Made by a program: the position numbers and the translations under genes
Notes under the pieces: model-generated
Seen by the model: only the letters and a program-made list of their open reading frames with translations
What the model was told of the DNA's origin: nothing
Databases searched by the model: none
In this document: piece after piece, positions 16,993-24,997 of the stretch
How positions within the stretch are numbered: position 1 is the first letter of the stretch
Layout of the letters: the number at the start of each line of letters is the position of its first letter
Assembly: GCA_027023265.1 (NCBI GenBank)
Contig: JALVVV010000041.1
Coordinates: 1 to 32,506 of the forward strand
Reading direction: 5' to 3'
DNA length: 32,506 bases
Origin: DHVE2 group archaeon
GTDB taxonomy: Archaea > Thermoplasmatota > Thermoplasmata > Thermoplasmatales > Aciduliprofundaceae

Positions 16993-18263
16993 CCCAGCTC
17001 TTCAAGAAGCGACTCGGCTTTTTTGGAAATGTCTTCCAGGTCCAAAAAATCAAAATCCTTTACAAACATTCTCAACCCGTATTTTTCCTCGTCAATTACG
17101 TTCCCTCTAACTCTCAATGGCCTTGCAAATAGCTTTTCTTCCAGCATGTCCATTATCACCGAGGTGTTTCCCATGTTTTCCTTTACCTTTTCTATAACTT
17201 CGTCCAAATCCATTCCAAGCATTTTTTCCGTCTGCTCACGGTTAAAAAGGCACATGACGGCGCCGGTACCGTCGTCAAGTATTGCTTTAACCCTCAGGTC
17301 TGCCCTTGGTTTGACTCTTCCGTGCACAGGGCACATGGTTCCGTTCAAAGCTCTCCCGCATTCGGGACACCTGTATACGAGTCCGCTTCCATCTTTTACA
17401 TCGATAATCACGCCTTCCACCAAAACGTTGAACCCACCCCGACCTTCTAAACTCTCCACCTGAACAGGTATGCTTTTTATTTCAATATTCAAATCTTCCT
17501 TTTTCACAGTTGACCTGTTGTCGAAAACAAGCTGGGCCATGCCGCGATAGGTGGAAACATAAGCTCCTGTAATCCTTATAACATCTCCCGCCTGAACGGG
17601 TATGTCCCATGATGTAAAGGGAATCTCGCCGGTATCATCTGCAATTGTTCCCGAGTAAATTTCCCTTGGAACGTCGTCAACGTACACTTCTCGCTTGTCA
17701 GCGCTGATAACCTTTCCAACAACTTCCACGAGCCCCATGTGCGGGTGCAGCTCCACTATTTTTGCAGGTTTCACGTTTGATTTTACCTTCACGGAGTTTG
17801 GTGGCATTAGTTTCAGGCGTGTGTTCTGACCTATAATGAGCTTTGTTTGTCCCTGCCACTCTCTCGTGTACGCGTTGTGTATTTCCACGCAATCCCCCTT
17901 TCTCAAATCCACGTCCAATGTCCAGGCGGTGAAAGGAATAACCCCTGTTTCATCTCCCGCCATCCCGTAGTGCATGATTTTCTTAGCGCCGTCAACCTCG
18001 TAAGTCTTCTGGTTTATGCTCACTATCTTTACCTGAAGATTAACGTGTCCCATCCCCGGCTTGAGTTCTTCCACAGTTATGTATTTCTCATCATTATTTG
18101 GAACCTTGCCGTGATACTTGGATATAATCTCGCGCTTGGCAACTATTAATGGTACACCAAATCTTGAAATCCATTCCCTGAGCTCTTTTTTTATTTTATC
18201 TCTTTCCATTATGCCCCCTGTAGCTTCATAAATATCATCCACTGCCTTTTCAAATTCATCCAT
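16986..18263 (-). CDS. rpa: Replication protein A, large subunit with zinc finger
   Basis: Single-stranded DNA-binding protein of 425 residues. After a helical N terminus (residues 1-60) there are tandem OB-folds at about 70-165 and 180-270, marked by matching GDETGVIPFTAWTLDV and DDTGEIPFTSWDIPV strands. A further OB-like region contains the zinc finger Cys299-x2-Cys302-x8-Cys311-x2-His314 typical of euryarchaeal RPA. The ATG has a perfect GGAGGTGA five to twelve bases upstream, one of the strongest ribosome sites in the window and consistent with high expression. The downstream overlapping gene is its OB-fold partner. Confidence 0.95.
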   Translation of the reverse strand: MDEFEKAVDDIYEATGGIMERDKIKKELREWISRFGVPLIVAKREIISKYHGKVPNNDEKYITVEELKPGMGHVNLQVKIVSINQKTYEVDGAKKIMHYGMAGDETGVIPFTAWTLDVDLRKGDCVEIHNAYTREWQGQTKLIIGQNTRLKLMPPNSVKVKSNVKPAKIVELHPHMGLVEVVGKVISADKREVYVDDVPREIYSGTIADDTGEIPFTSWDIPVQAGDVIRITGAYVSTYRGMAQLVFDNRSTVKKEDLNIEIKSIPVQVESLEGRGGFNVLVEGVIIDVKDGSGLVYRCPECGRALNGTMCPVHGRVKPRADLRVKAILDDGTGAVMCLFNREQTEKMLGMDLDEVIEKVKENMGNTSVIMDMLEEKLFARPLRVRGNVIDEEKYGLRMFVKDFDFLDLEDISKKAESLLEELGW

Positions 18264-18267
18264 TTTT

Positions 18268-18275
18268 TCACCTCC
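18268..18275 (-). promoter_or_regulatory. Ribosome binding site of rpa
   Basis: GGAGGTGA on the minus strand, four bases before the ATG at 18263, and a full match to the expected archaeal 16S rRNA 3' end. Most genes here look leaderless, so this one stands out. Confidence 0.7.
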
Positions 18276-18357
18276 ATTCCCGAAAATCCGGGTTTAAAAT
18301 ACTGAGTGCATGCTTGTATAAAACTCTTATCTCGAAGGTTGTTTTAGAAGTTCATCA

Positions 18358-18909
18358 ATGAGCAAAAAGATATTTATTCTCATAGGAAATTATCCAGATA
18401 TGATTGAGGAAATGATTCCCGAAATAAACGAGATAAATGACGAAGAACTGAGGGCGAAAGTAATAAAGGTTTGGGAGCACGCAATTGAAGTGGGCGGCTG
18501 GAAAGATTTTCCCCTGTCTAATATACCATTTACTCTGTTGATTCCCACGGAGCGAGATTTGATAACTCATACCCGCATGGTTACCCGGATGGCCATGGCC
18601 GTGGGAAAAACCCGCGGGGACGTGAACATGGATTACCTGATAGCCGGTGCGGTGCTTCACGATGTCGGCAAGCTTCTTGAATACACTGTAAAGGATGGTA
18701 AAGTTGTAAAAAGTGAATACGGCAAAAGAATCAGGCACCCGGTAAGCGGTGCTATGCTCGCGGAGAAATTTGACTTGCCGTGGGAAATATCTCATATAAT
18801 TGCGTCTCACTCCAAGGAGGGAGATTTCATAAAGAGAATACCTGAAGCGGTCATTGTGAATCACTGTGATTTTACTGATTTTCACATAGAAAAAGGAAAG
18901 ATGGAGTAA
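18358..18909 (+). CDS. HD-domain phosphohydrolase
   Basis: Metal-dependent phosphohydrolase of the HD superfamily, 183 residues. The metal-site residues are His71 (ITHTRMV), His101-Asp102 (VLHDVGK), His151 (ASHSKEGD) and Asp171 (NHCDF), with HPVSGAMLAEKF between them. HD proteins hydrolyse nucleotides or cyclic nucleotides; the substrate cannot be told here. It is divergent from rpa, sharing a 94-base intergenic region with a TATA-like GTATAAAA about 40 bases before the ATG. The neighbour suggests but does not prove a link to DNA metabolism. Confidence 0.87.
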   Translation: MSKKIFILIGNYPDMIEEMIPEINEINDEELRAKVIKVWEHAIEVGGWKDFPLSNIPFTLLIPTERDLITHTRMVTRMAMAVGKTRGDVNMDYLIAGAVLHDVGKLLEYTVKDGKVVKSEYGKRIRHPVSGAMLAEKFDLPWEISHIIASHSKEGDFIKRIPEAVIVNHCDFTDFHIEKGKME

Positions 18910-18942
18910 AATATTTTGTTAAATATCTTCATTGTTTTGATT

Positions 18943-20298
18943 TTATTTATTAACCTTCTTTGATTTTCCAGCAAGATTCGATTTTCTTTCACCCGGATAT
19001 TTCAGGTATAGGTGAAGAGCAGCCGGAATTGATGCGAATGCAACGGGGACGAAGAGCCATGGCTCGAAGATTACCTTCTCTGTGCAGTGTGCAATGTAAA
19101 AATCGCCGAACTCGTCCATTTCTATTATTGAATTTTTCTGAAAAGAAGGAAATACCTTATCTACTCTGTATATGCTCATCAATTCCCTGCCTGTCACCTC
19201 AAACCCTTTGTCAAGGTGTATTATTCTTGTGGGGACTTTATTTTTTGTAAACCAATCAGGATACGTGTAAAGATACACAATGTATGAATCTTTATTTTCC
19301 AGGTAAATTGCTGCTCTCTGATTGCTTGGGGTGTGGTTGTTAATGCCAATCCAGTTAAAATCAAAGAGGAGTGTCTTGTGTTGTACTTTCAATTCCTTAT
19401 CAAGAATGTAGAGAAACGTTTTTGAGCGGGATGAGGTGAAAACGAATGTGCGATTTCCCGTGAATCCGAGGGAGTATATGTCTCCTGAAAATTTATATTT
19501 TATAATAGGCAATCCATTGCGGTAAACGCTCAGGTTGGAACCCGCGTATGAATAAACATTGCCACCGTGTACGGAGACACCCTGCGGAATACTGGCAACG
19601 CTGCTATGCATCACATTAATTTTCCATTTCACTGTTCCGTTCTTGAAATAATATATAGTGTAATTTCTCTCGTAAGCGAATTTCAATATTATACCTTTGT
19701 TCCACCACGCTGATTGTTCCAAATATCCTTTAAATGGATAACTCCATATTTTTCTTGATATTGAGCCTTCAATGTAGATTATGTATCCTTTATTTTCACC
19801 TTGAATGTATAGCCACATGTTCCCTTTACAATCTCCATTTATTATCCTGTAGCCTTGCTCATCAAGGTTTAAATTCATAGTGGATAGGGTTACCTGACCA
19901 AGTATGTTTCTGCTGCTCAGATTGGAGTAGTATATCTTTCCAAAGTAGTTTCCCACGTATATTATATCCCCTGAAATGTATGCCGACTCTACAGGAACAT
20001 CATCTTTGGAGTAGTTGTGGGGTGGATTAATAAAAAAGTTTATAACTTTCCTGTTTCCTTCCTTATCTTCCATTTTCGTGATTTTTATTTTACCGTCTTC
20101 GTAAACTCCCATGTAAATGTTTTTTAGAATTTCAGTTTTTCCACCACGGTCTATTTTCTGCTCCAAATAAAAATAATGGTACGAACCCAAATAATCTTTT
20201 TTGATATAATGCTCAACGTTAAATGAAGAAATAAAAGATGAGGTTATGACCAGAAATAACACAAACACCTCAAGTTCCCAATAAATAGATTTTTTCAT
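18943..20298 (-). CDS. Membrane-anchored surface protein of unknown function
   Basis: I do not recognise the family. The 451 residues begin with a signal-anchor-like helix (about 9-26, VFVLFLVITSSFISSF) and end with a second hydrophobic helix (about 413-433) followed by a Lys-rich tail, so a large domain of about 380 residues should face outside. That domain is rich in aromatic residues, beta-strand alternation and Asn-X-Ser/Thr sequons. It has repeated motifs of the type G-N-(M/V)-(W/Y)-L-Y and I-Y-Y-x-N, reminiscent of a PQQ/WD-like beta-propeller; this is only a resemblance. A TATA-like TTTATATAC lies about 27 bases before the ATG. Confidence 0.75.
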   Translation of the reverse strand: MKKSIYWELEVFVLFLVITSSFISSFNVEHYIKKDYLGSYHYFYLEQKIDRGGKTEILKNIYMGVYEDGKIKITKMEDKEGNRKVINFFINPPHNYSKDDVPVESAYISGDIIYVGNYFGKIYYSNLSSRNILGQVTLSTMNLNLDEQGYRIINGDCKGNMWLYIQGENKGYIIYIEGSISRKIWSYPFKGYLEQSAWWNKGIILKFAYERNYTIYYFKNGTVKWKINVMHSSVASIPQGVSVHGGNVYSYAGSNLSVYRNGLPIIKYKFSGDIYSLGFTGNRTFVFTSSRSKTFLYILDKELKVQHKTLLFDFNWIGINNHTPSNQRAAIYLENKDSYIVYLYTYPDWFTKNKVPTRIIHLDKGFEVTGRELMSIYRVDKVFPSFQKNSIIEMDEFGDFYIAHCTEKVIFEPWLFVPVAFASIPAALHLYLKYPGERKSNLAGKSKKVNK

Positions 20299-20334
20299 AA
20301 ATTATGATAAAATGTTTATTGTATATAAACCAAA

Positions 20335-21219
20335 CTACCTTGGAATTTTTGAAATGAACCTGGCAATTTTCTCGAAGATGTAAGTTTCTTTGCCGTGAAA
20401 GCTGTGGTCTCCTCCTTTAATTATTTCCACGGTGAGCATTCTGCCCCTGTACGCTTTTTTTACTTTTTTCACGTAAAAATCCAATGGTGAGTAAAGTGTG
20501 TCGTCTCTGGTTCCGAAGAAGAACTGTACAGGCACGTATATTTTTGACAGCGCTTGAAGATTTGAATCGTAATTAAACATCGTTGCTTCAGTGCGGTTTC
20601 TATCCGCAAAGCTCAAGAAGCGAGATGCTGACCATATCGCTCCGGTTCTTCTGTAAACAAAATAATGGAGGTCGTTTCCATGCCCCGTTTTTTCCATGTT
20701 CTCCGCTATGCTCTTGGCCTTTTCCATATCATCGCCTAAGTAGTCTTTCCATATGGGATAATCGTCCGATGGGGAAAGGAACACGAGGCTTTTAACACGT
20801 TTGTCGTGGCGCTTCCATGTATAATATAATATTTTCTGACACCCCGTGCTGTGTCCTATTAGATGAATACGGGAGTATCCTCTATCTTCCAAATAATTAA
20901 TCGCACCTTTAATGTCCCTTGCAGAGTCTTCAAACTTTTCAAATGCTGTGCCATAAACGTAATAGCGGTCACCCCTCGTGTTCTTGAATGATTTTACTAT
21001 CTCGGCACCCCTGGTGTTGAATGTGAAGAAAGAGTAGCCACGGGATAATAGAGCGCTTGCACCTGCTAAAAAACCGTCCTTGGCAAAACTGCCACCCATT
21101 CCGTGAACGAACAGTGCAACTTCATCTCCTCCACCGTCCATCAGAAAACCCGTAGTTTTAATATGGTCAGTTGTTCTGAAGAACACCAACTCTCCATTGA
21201 ACTCAACCGGATACTTCAA
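20335..21219 (-). CDS. Alpha/beta hydrolase
   Basis: Serine hydrolase of the alpha/beta fold, 294 residues, no signal peptide, so cytosolic. The nucleophile elbow is GHSTG with Ser124; the oxyanion region is LFVHGMGGSF. The acid is Asp239 or Asp240 (GTRDDTLYSP) and the base His272 (GGDHSFHG). It looks like an esterase or lipase-type enzyme; substrate unknown. It starts with TTG at 21219, supported by GGTGAGG about five bases upstream; the next in-frame ATG would remove the first strand. The gene before hisS is divergent from it. Confidence 0.85.
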   Translation of the reverse strand: MKYPVEFNGELVFFRTTDHIKTTGFLMDGGGDEVALFVHGMGGSFAKDGFLAGASALLSRGYSFFTFNTRGAEIVKSFKNTRGDRYYVYGTAFEKFEDSARDIKGAINYLEDRGYSRIHLIGHSTGCQKILYYTWKRHDKRVKSLVFLSPSDDYPIWKDYLGDDMEKAKSIAENMEKTGHGNDLHYFVYRRTGAIWSASRFLSFADRNRTEATMFNYDSNLQALSKIYVPVQFFFGTRDDTLYSPLDFYVKKVKKAYRGRMLTVEIIKGGDHSFHGKETYIFEKIARFISKIPR

Positions 21220-21315
21220 GCGTGCCTCACCTTGATTTCATATTATTGCGTAGTATTAAAAATTTCCTGTTACCCTCTGTATGTGATTTACCCGGGGGGT
21301 ACTTGTGGGCATAAT

Positions 21316-21327
21316 TTTTTATAAATT
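21316..21327 (+). promoter_or_regulatory. TATA box of hisS
   Basis: TTTTTATAAATT centred 23 bases before the hisS ATG at 21345, consistent with a leaderless transcript. Confidence 0.55.
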
Positions 21328-21344
21328 CACGTAATCATTCACAC

Positions 21345-22592
21345 ATGTTTCGGAAGCTCAAGGGATTCCGCGATATGTACCCGGAGAAGATGCGAGCACG
21401 CAGGGAGGTATTTGAGAGGATAAATTCAACCGCACGTGGTTTTGGATTCCACGAAATTGATGCGCCCAGTGTGGAGCTCTTAGAACTCTTTCGCGTGAAG
21501 AGTGGCGATGAAATTGTGAAGCAGACGTTCAGCTTCGTTGATAAAGGGGGCAGAGAAATCACACTCATTCCGGAATTGACACCGACGGTGGCCAGGATGC
21601 TCGCCTCTCGCAAAGATTTGGTGAAGCCGGTGAAGTGGTTCTCGTTCCCGAAGATGTGGCGCTACGAGGAGCCGCAGAGTGGAAGATTGCGCGAATTCTA
21701 CCAGTTCAACGCCGACATATTCGGCATCGCGGGAATAGAGGCGGATGCGGAAGTTCTCGCGCTTGCCATGGAAATTTTAGATTCCCTTGGTCTTGAAGGA
21801 AAATACGTGATGCGGGTGAGCGATAGAATACTCATGGAAGAGCTTCTCAAGAAATTCGGAGTCTCCCGGGTAGAAGAAACATTCAGAGTGATTGACAAAA
21901 AGGACAAGATTCCCGAAGATGTCTTCATGGAGAATTTGCAAAGCGCTGCTGGAGATGCCGCTGAGAAAATAATCGATGTTTTGAATGTGAAAGGCTCCGT
22001 GGGGGACGTGATTTCAAAAATAGGCGAATCGTCGCGGGGAGAAATTCTTATCAAACTCCAGGACTTGCTTGACGGCTACGGGAAGAAAATCACGCTTGAT
22101 CTCTCAATCGTTCGCGGGCTCGCGTACTACTCTGGCATCGTGTTTGAGGCGCATGATGCGAAGGGCGAATTCCGCGCAATTTTAGGCGGAGGAAGGTACG
22201 ATAACGTCGTGCAACTATTCGGCGGGGAGCACACGCCCGCCGTGGGCTTCGGCATGGGAGATGCGGTTCTTGAATTAATTATGAAGAGAGAGGGTGTTTG
22301 GCCCGAAGAGCGCATGGAAGTGGACGCTTTCGTGGCCGTAGTCCCGGGATTCAGAAAAGAAGCAACTCAAATCGCTATGAATTTGAGAAAAGAAGGATTT
22401 CGCGTTGATATCGACCTCACCGGGCGCTCTCTCGGAAAACAGTTGAAGTACGCAAACCGCATAAACGCGAAATATGCGATAATCGTGGGCGAGGAAGTGC
22501 GCAATGGAAAAGTTGTTGTGAAAGACATGGAGACCGGGGAGCAGAGAACGGTGGGAATCGGGAAATTAAAAGAAATCATCAACGAAAATTAA
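21345..22592 (+). CDS. hisS: Histidyl-tRNA synthetase
   Basis: Class II synthetase that charges tRNA-His; 415 residues, full length. Motifs include LKGFRDMYPEKM at the N terminus, motif 1 region GFHEIDAPSVELLELF, motif 2 FPKMWRYEEPQSGRLREFYQFNADIFG, the histidine-binding LDLSIVRGLAYYSGIVFEAH, motif 3 GGGRYDNV with GVGFGMGD-like PAVGFGMGDAVLEL, and a C-terminal anticodon-binding domain from about residue 325. By eye it has more GC-rich codons than genes in the first 18 kb. Its last bases overlap the stop of the convergent small gene by four bases. Confidence 0.97.
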   Translation: MFRKLKGFRDMYPEKMRARREVFERINSTARGFGFHEIDAPSVELLELFRVKSGDEIVKQTFSFVDKGGREITLIPELTPTVARMLASRKDLVKPVKWFSFPKMWRYEEPQSGRLREFYQFNADIFGIAGIEADAEVLALAMEILDSLGLEGKYVMRVSDRILMEELLKKFGVSRVEETFRVIDKKDKIPEDVFMENLQSAAGDAAEKIIDVLNVKGSVGDVISKIGESSRGEILIKLQDLLDGYGKKITLDLSIVRGLAYYSGIVFEAHDAKGEFRAILGGGRYDNVVQLFGGEHTPAVGFGMGDAVLELIMKREGVWPEERMEVDAFVAVVPGFRKEATQIAMNLRKEGFRVDIDLTGRSLGKQLKYANRINAKYAIIVGEEVRNGKVVVKDMETGEQRTVGIGKLKEIINEN

Positions 22593-22819
22593 TCGCACAG
22601 CTCTTTGCGTATTGTGCCATCCGGAAGCATGCAATCCTCGTGATACTCGCCTCTCTCTTCCATCTGATACCTCACACATTTTTTCCAGTCGCCCAAACAA
22701 TAATGCTCAACCCAATATCCTTCTAATCTCCCTTCTTCGTAAAATCTAACGATTGGACAGCAGCATGTCCATTTGCATTTCTTTTTTACTTTACTCAGAT
22801 CTATGCGTTCCTCTTTCAT
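22589..22819 (-). CDS. Small cysteine-rich protein
   Basis: Seventy-six residues with eight Cys: CKWTCCCP near the N terminus, YCLGDWKKCVRY in the middle, EDCMLPDG and a Cys at the penultimate position. The pattern C-P ... YC-x5-C-x-RY ... C-LPDG resembles a widespread family of small conserved Cys-rich proteins of unknown function, some labelled uracil-DNA glycosylase by transfer error; I infer metal or Fe-S binding at most. The ATG at 22819 is about 25-30 bases after a TATA-like AATTAATATTT on the minus strand. It is convergent with hisS and overlaps its stop. Confidence 0.75.
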   Translation of the reverse strand: MKEERIDLSKVKKKCKWTCCCPIVRFYEEGRLEGYWVEHYCLGDWKKCVRYQMEERGEYHEDCMLPDGTIRKELCD

Positions 22820-22863
22820 TGTCTATGGATAAGTCCTTCGAAAATATTAATTTGCTTATCTAA

Positions 22864-22884
22864 CCCCCCGGCGCGCGTTGGGGG
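22864..22884. other. GC-rich inverted repeat in an AT-rich gap
   Basis: Five C and five G residues (22864-22868 with 22880-22884) can pair around an 11-base GCGCGC-containing loop, far richer in GC than the surrounding sequence. It lies between two same-strand genes. No T-run follows on either strand within a few bases, so a simple intrinsic terminator is not obvious. Confidence 0.35.
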
Positions 22885-22944
22885 ATTGTGTTTCTGCGGT
22901 AGGTAGCATGGGAGAATAAAGGGATATATAAAATGCAAGGAGAC

Positions 22945-23823
22945 TTATGAATTTTCTTCGCATTTAAGCATCTCCTTCATGTCCGCGGCGAAGGAAAGAA
23001 GCATATCAAATTCTTCGCGGGATTTGGGCGTTTTTGCACACACCCCAAGATAGCGGTGAGTATAAAGACCACCGAGAGACACTCCACATACCATATGCCT
23101 TCTCTTAATTGCGTCAATTACCATTTTTGCAATGTTACACATATCCTTTGTAAAACAGATATAACACACGTTTTTGTAACTCTTTATGGAGTCCTTATAT
23201 GGCTTGTAATAAGACCCGTCTAAATCGCAAGTAATTTTCTGAAAAATAACACCACGGCCTTTAAATTTAAAAGATGTGCGTCCCGCATATCTGTAAATCC
23301 ATGTGTGAAAAGACACCATCCTATACCCAACGTGCAAATCCTTACATTTTGAATCTACATCATAGGGAAAATCAAAATCATCGTCACCTCCAGATTGTGA
23401 GAGCAAATATATATACTCGTTATTGGGAATAATGAGCCATCTGTCCCAGTTGTATTCTATTACAACCGCACCCTTTATATCAATCATCCATTTGAAGTCC
23501 TCAAAATACTCCGTGTCCTGAGACACCGTATAATATTGACTTATACAATCGACCATTATCCTGTCGGGTGGTTGTTTCGATAACTTTTTCCCATAGATTA
23601 TAAGGAGGAGAAAAAACAACGGAACTTCGACCCAGCACAAGAGAGAAAGCACATCCACTCCCATAAACACCCATTGCAATCCAACCACAAGGTCAAAAAA
23701 ATAAATTGTGACCAGCGCTATAGTAACAAACAAAAGGCCGGTTAATATGCTAACAAGATGCCCCTCTTTGTAATTCACCCTACTGGCACGCCCCCAGCAA
23801 TCCAGCGAGCTTTCAGATTCCAC
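22945..23823 (-). CDS. Two-TM membrane protein of unknown function
   Basis: I do not recognise the family. The 292 residues have two hydrophobic helices near the N terminus (about 22-46 and 54-77) and a C-terminal soluble domain of about 210 residues facing one side. The soluble part is rich in aromatic residues and Cys, with motifs such as EYNWDRWLIIPNNEYIYLL and FKGRGVIFQKITCDLDG, and ends in a helical stretch with charged residues. No catalytic signature is visible. Translation begins at GTG 23823; a TATA-like AAATATACTTTA about 25 bases upstream supports a leaderless GTG. Confidence 0.7.
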   Translation of the reverse strand: MESESSLDCWGRASRVNYKEGHLVSILTGLLFVTIALVTIYFFDLVVGLQWVFMGVDVLSLLCWVEVPLFFLLLIIYGKKLSKQPPDRIMVDCISQYYTVSQDTEYFEDFKWMIDIKGAVVIEYNWDRWLIIPNNEYIYLLSQSGGDDDFDFPYDVDSKCKDLHVGYRMVSFHTWIYRYAGRTSFKFKGRGVIFQKITCDLDGSYYKPYKDSIKSYKNVCYICFTKDMCNIAKMVIDAIKRRHMVCGVSLGGLYTHRYLGVCAKTPKSREEFDMLLSFAADMKEMLKCEENS

Positions 23824-23904
23824 AATAGTGAATCCTCTTAAAGTATATTTACATTTTTAATATGATGTATTCGCAACCCTGTATTGCAAAGAATTTTTAA
23901 AAGG

Positions 23905-24858
23905 TTACACCACCCTGTTCTCCGGCTCCTCGCCCGCCAGCACGCGAACCACGTCGCTGCACACCATCTCGGCCATCTTCCTGCGAGTTTTTTCGGTTGC
24001 GCTCCCGATGTGCGGAGTCAGAACTACATTTTTCAACTTAAAAAGCTCTGGATTTACCTTCGGCTCTCCGTAGAAGACATCGAGGCCTGCGGCGAATAAT
24101 TTTCCGGATTTAAGAGCGCGGAGCATTGCGGCTTCGTCCACCACCTCGCCGCGGGCCGTGTTCACAAGGATTGTGCCGTCCTTCATTATTTTGAATTCCC
24201 TCTCACCTATGAGATGTTTTGTCTCAGGAGTGAGTGGTACGTGCAGAGTGATGATGTCCGATTCCCGCAGCAAGTCATCGAGATTCCGGTACTCCGCTCC
24301 CACTTCTCTTTCAAACGCGGGTTTGCGAGTTTTAGAGTAATAAAGGATGCGCATGTTGAAGCCCTTCGCCCTTCTACCGACAGCCTGCCCGATTCTCCCG
24401 GCGCCCACAATGCCGAGCGTTGCTCCATAGACCTCTTTGCCCAGCAGAAGCATGGGCGCCCAGCCATGGAACTTGCCGTTGCGCATGAATTTGTCACCCT
24501 CCACAACCCTGCGGGATGCCGCTAAAATCAGGGCAAAAGCTAAATCTGCGGTTGTTTCCGTTAGAACTCCGGGAGTGTTCACAACCACTATTCCCTTCTC
24601 CTTCGCGTATTCCACATCGATGTTATTGAACCCGACGGCGTAATTGCCTATGACCTTTAATTTTGGAGCGGAGTCAATCACTTTGCGGTCAATAGGGTCT
24701 GAGAGAAGAGAAATTAGAGCGTCCGCATTCTTCGCGCCTCTTATTATTTCCTCCTTGGTGAGCTGCCTGTCCTCGGGGAAAATCTCCACATCGAGACCTG
24801 CACTTTCCAGTATCTTTATCCCGTCTTCGGGGAGTCGGCGAGTGAGAAACACGAGCAT
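23905..24858 (-). CDS. D-isomer-specific 2-hydroxyacid dehydrogenase (glyoxylate/hydroxypyruvate reductase-like)
   Basis: NAD(P)-dependent dehydrogenase that reduces 2-keto acids such as glyoxylate or hydroxypyruvate. With the ATG at 24858 it has 317 residues. The Rossmann motif is GIVGAGRIGQAVGRR; the catalytic triad is Arg in NTARGEVVDE, Glu in YGEPKVNP and His in LTPHIGSAT. The C terminus lacks an ACT or allosteric domain, arguing for glyoxylate reductase rather than full phosphoglycerate dehydrogenase. An in-frame start 17 codons earlier is rejected because the TATA box lies between the two. A damaged partial copy of this gene lies at 29844-30141. Confidence 0.93.
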   Translation of the reverse strand: MLVFLTRRLPEDGIKILESAGLDVEIFPEDRQLTKEEIIRGAKNADALISLLSDPIDRKVIDSAPKLKVIGNYAVGFNNIDVEYAKEKGIVVVNTPGVLTETTADLAFALILAASRRVVEGDKFMRNGKFHGWAPMLLLGKEVYGATLGIVGAGRIGQAVGRRAKGFNMRILYYSKTRKPAFEREVGAEYRNLDDLLRESDIITLHVPLTPETKHLIGEREFKIMKDGTILVNTARGEVVDEAAMLRALKSGKLFAAGLDVFYGEPKVNPELFKLKNVVLTPHIGSATEKTRRKMAEMVCSDVVRVLAGEEPENRVV

Positions 24859-24876
24859 GCTGGAGCATGCGTGAAA

Positions 24877-24888
24877 GAATATTAATGA
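24877..24888 (-). promoter_or_regulatory. TATA box of the 2-hydroxyacid dehydrogenase gene
   Basis: TCATTAATATTC on the minus strand, centred 24 bases before the ATG at 24858. The same box with one change is kept in the partial gene copy at 30160-30171. Confidence 0.6.
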
Positions 24889-24889
24889 T

Positions 24890-24946
24890 TCACTCTTCAA
24901 CATTCTCAATCTTTATCCTGTTCTCTTTTAACCATTTCGCGTAGAG
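24890..24946 (-). pseudogene. Remnant 3' end of a gene cut off at the insertion element
   Basis: The minus-strand frame ending KWLKENRIKIENVEE then stop lies between the dehydrogenase promoter and the left end of the insertion element and reads like a normal protein C terminus. The rest of the gene is absent at the element boundary. It may be a fragment of a gene interrupted by insertion or deletion. Only 18 codons are left, so the call is tentative. Confidence 0.3.
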
Positions 24947-24959
24947 CGGGTAAGTTGAA
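24947..24959 (+). repeat. Left terminal inverted repeat of the insertion element
   Basis: CGGGTAAGTTGAA, 12 of 13 identical to the reverse complement of 25689-25701. Confidence 0.75.
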
Positions 24960-24997
24960 ACCCTCAAGAAAAATAAAATAGTGGTGATTAATAAAAT

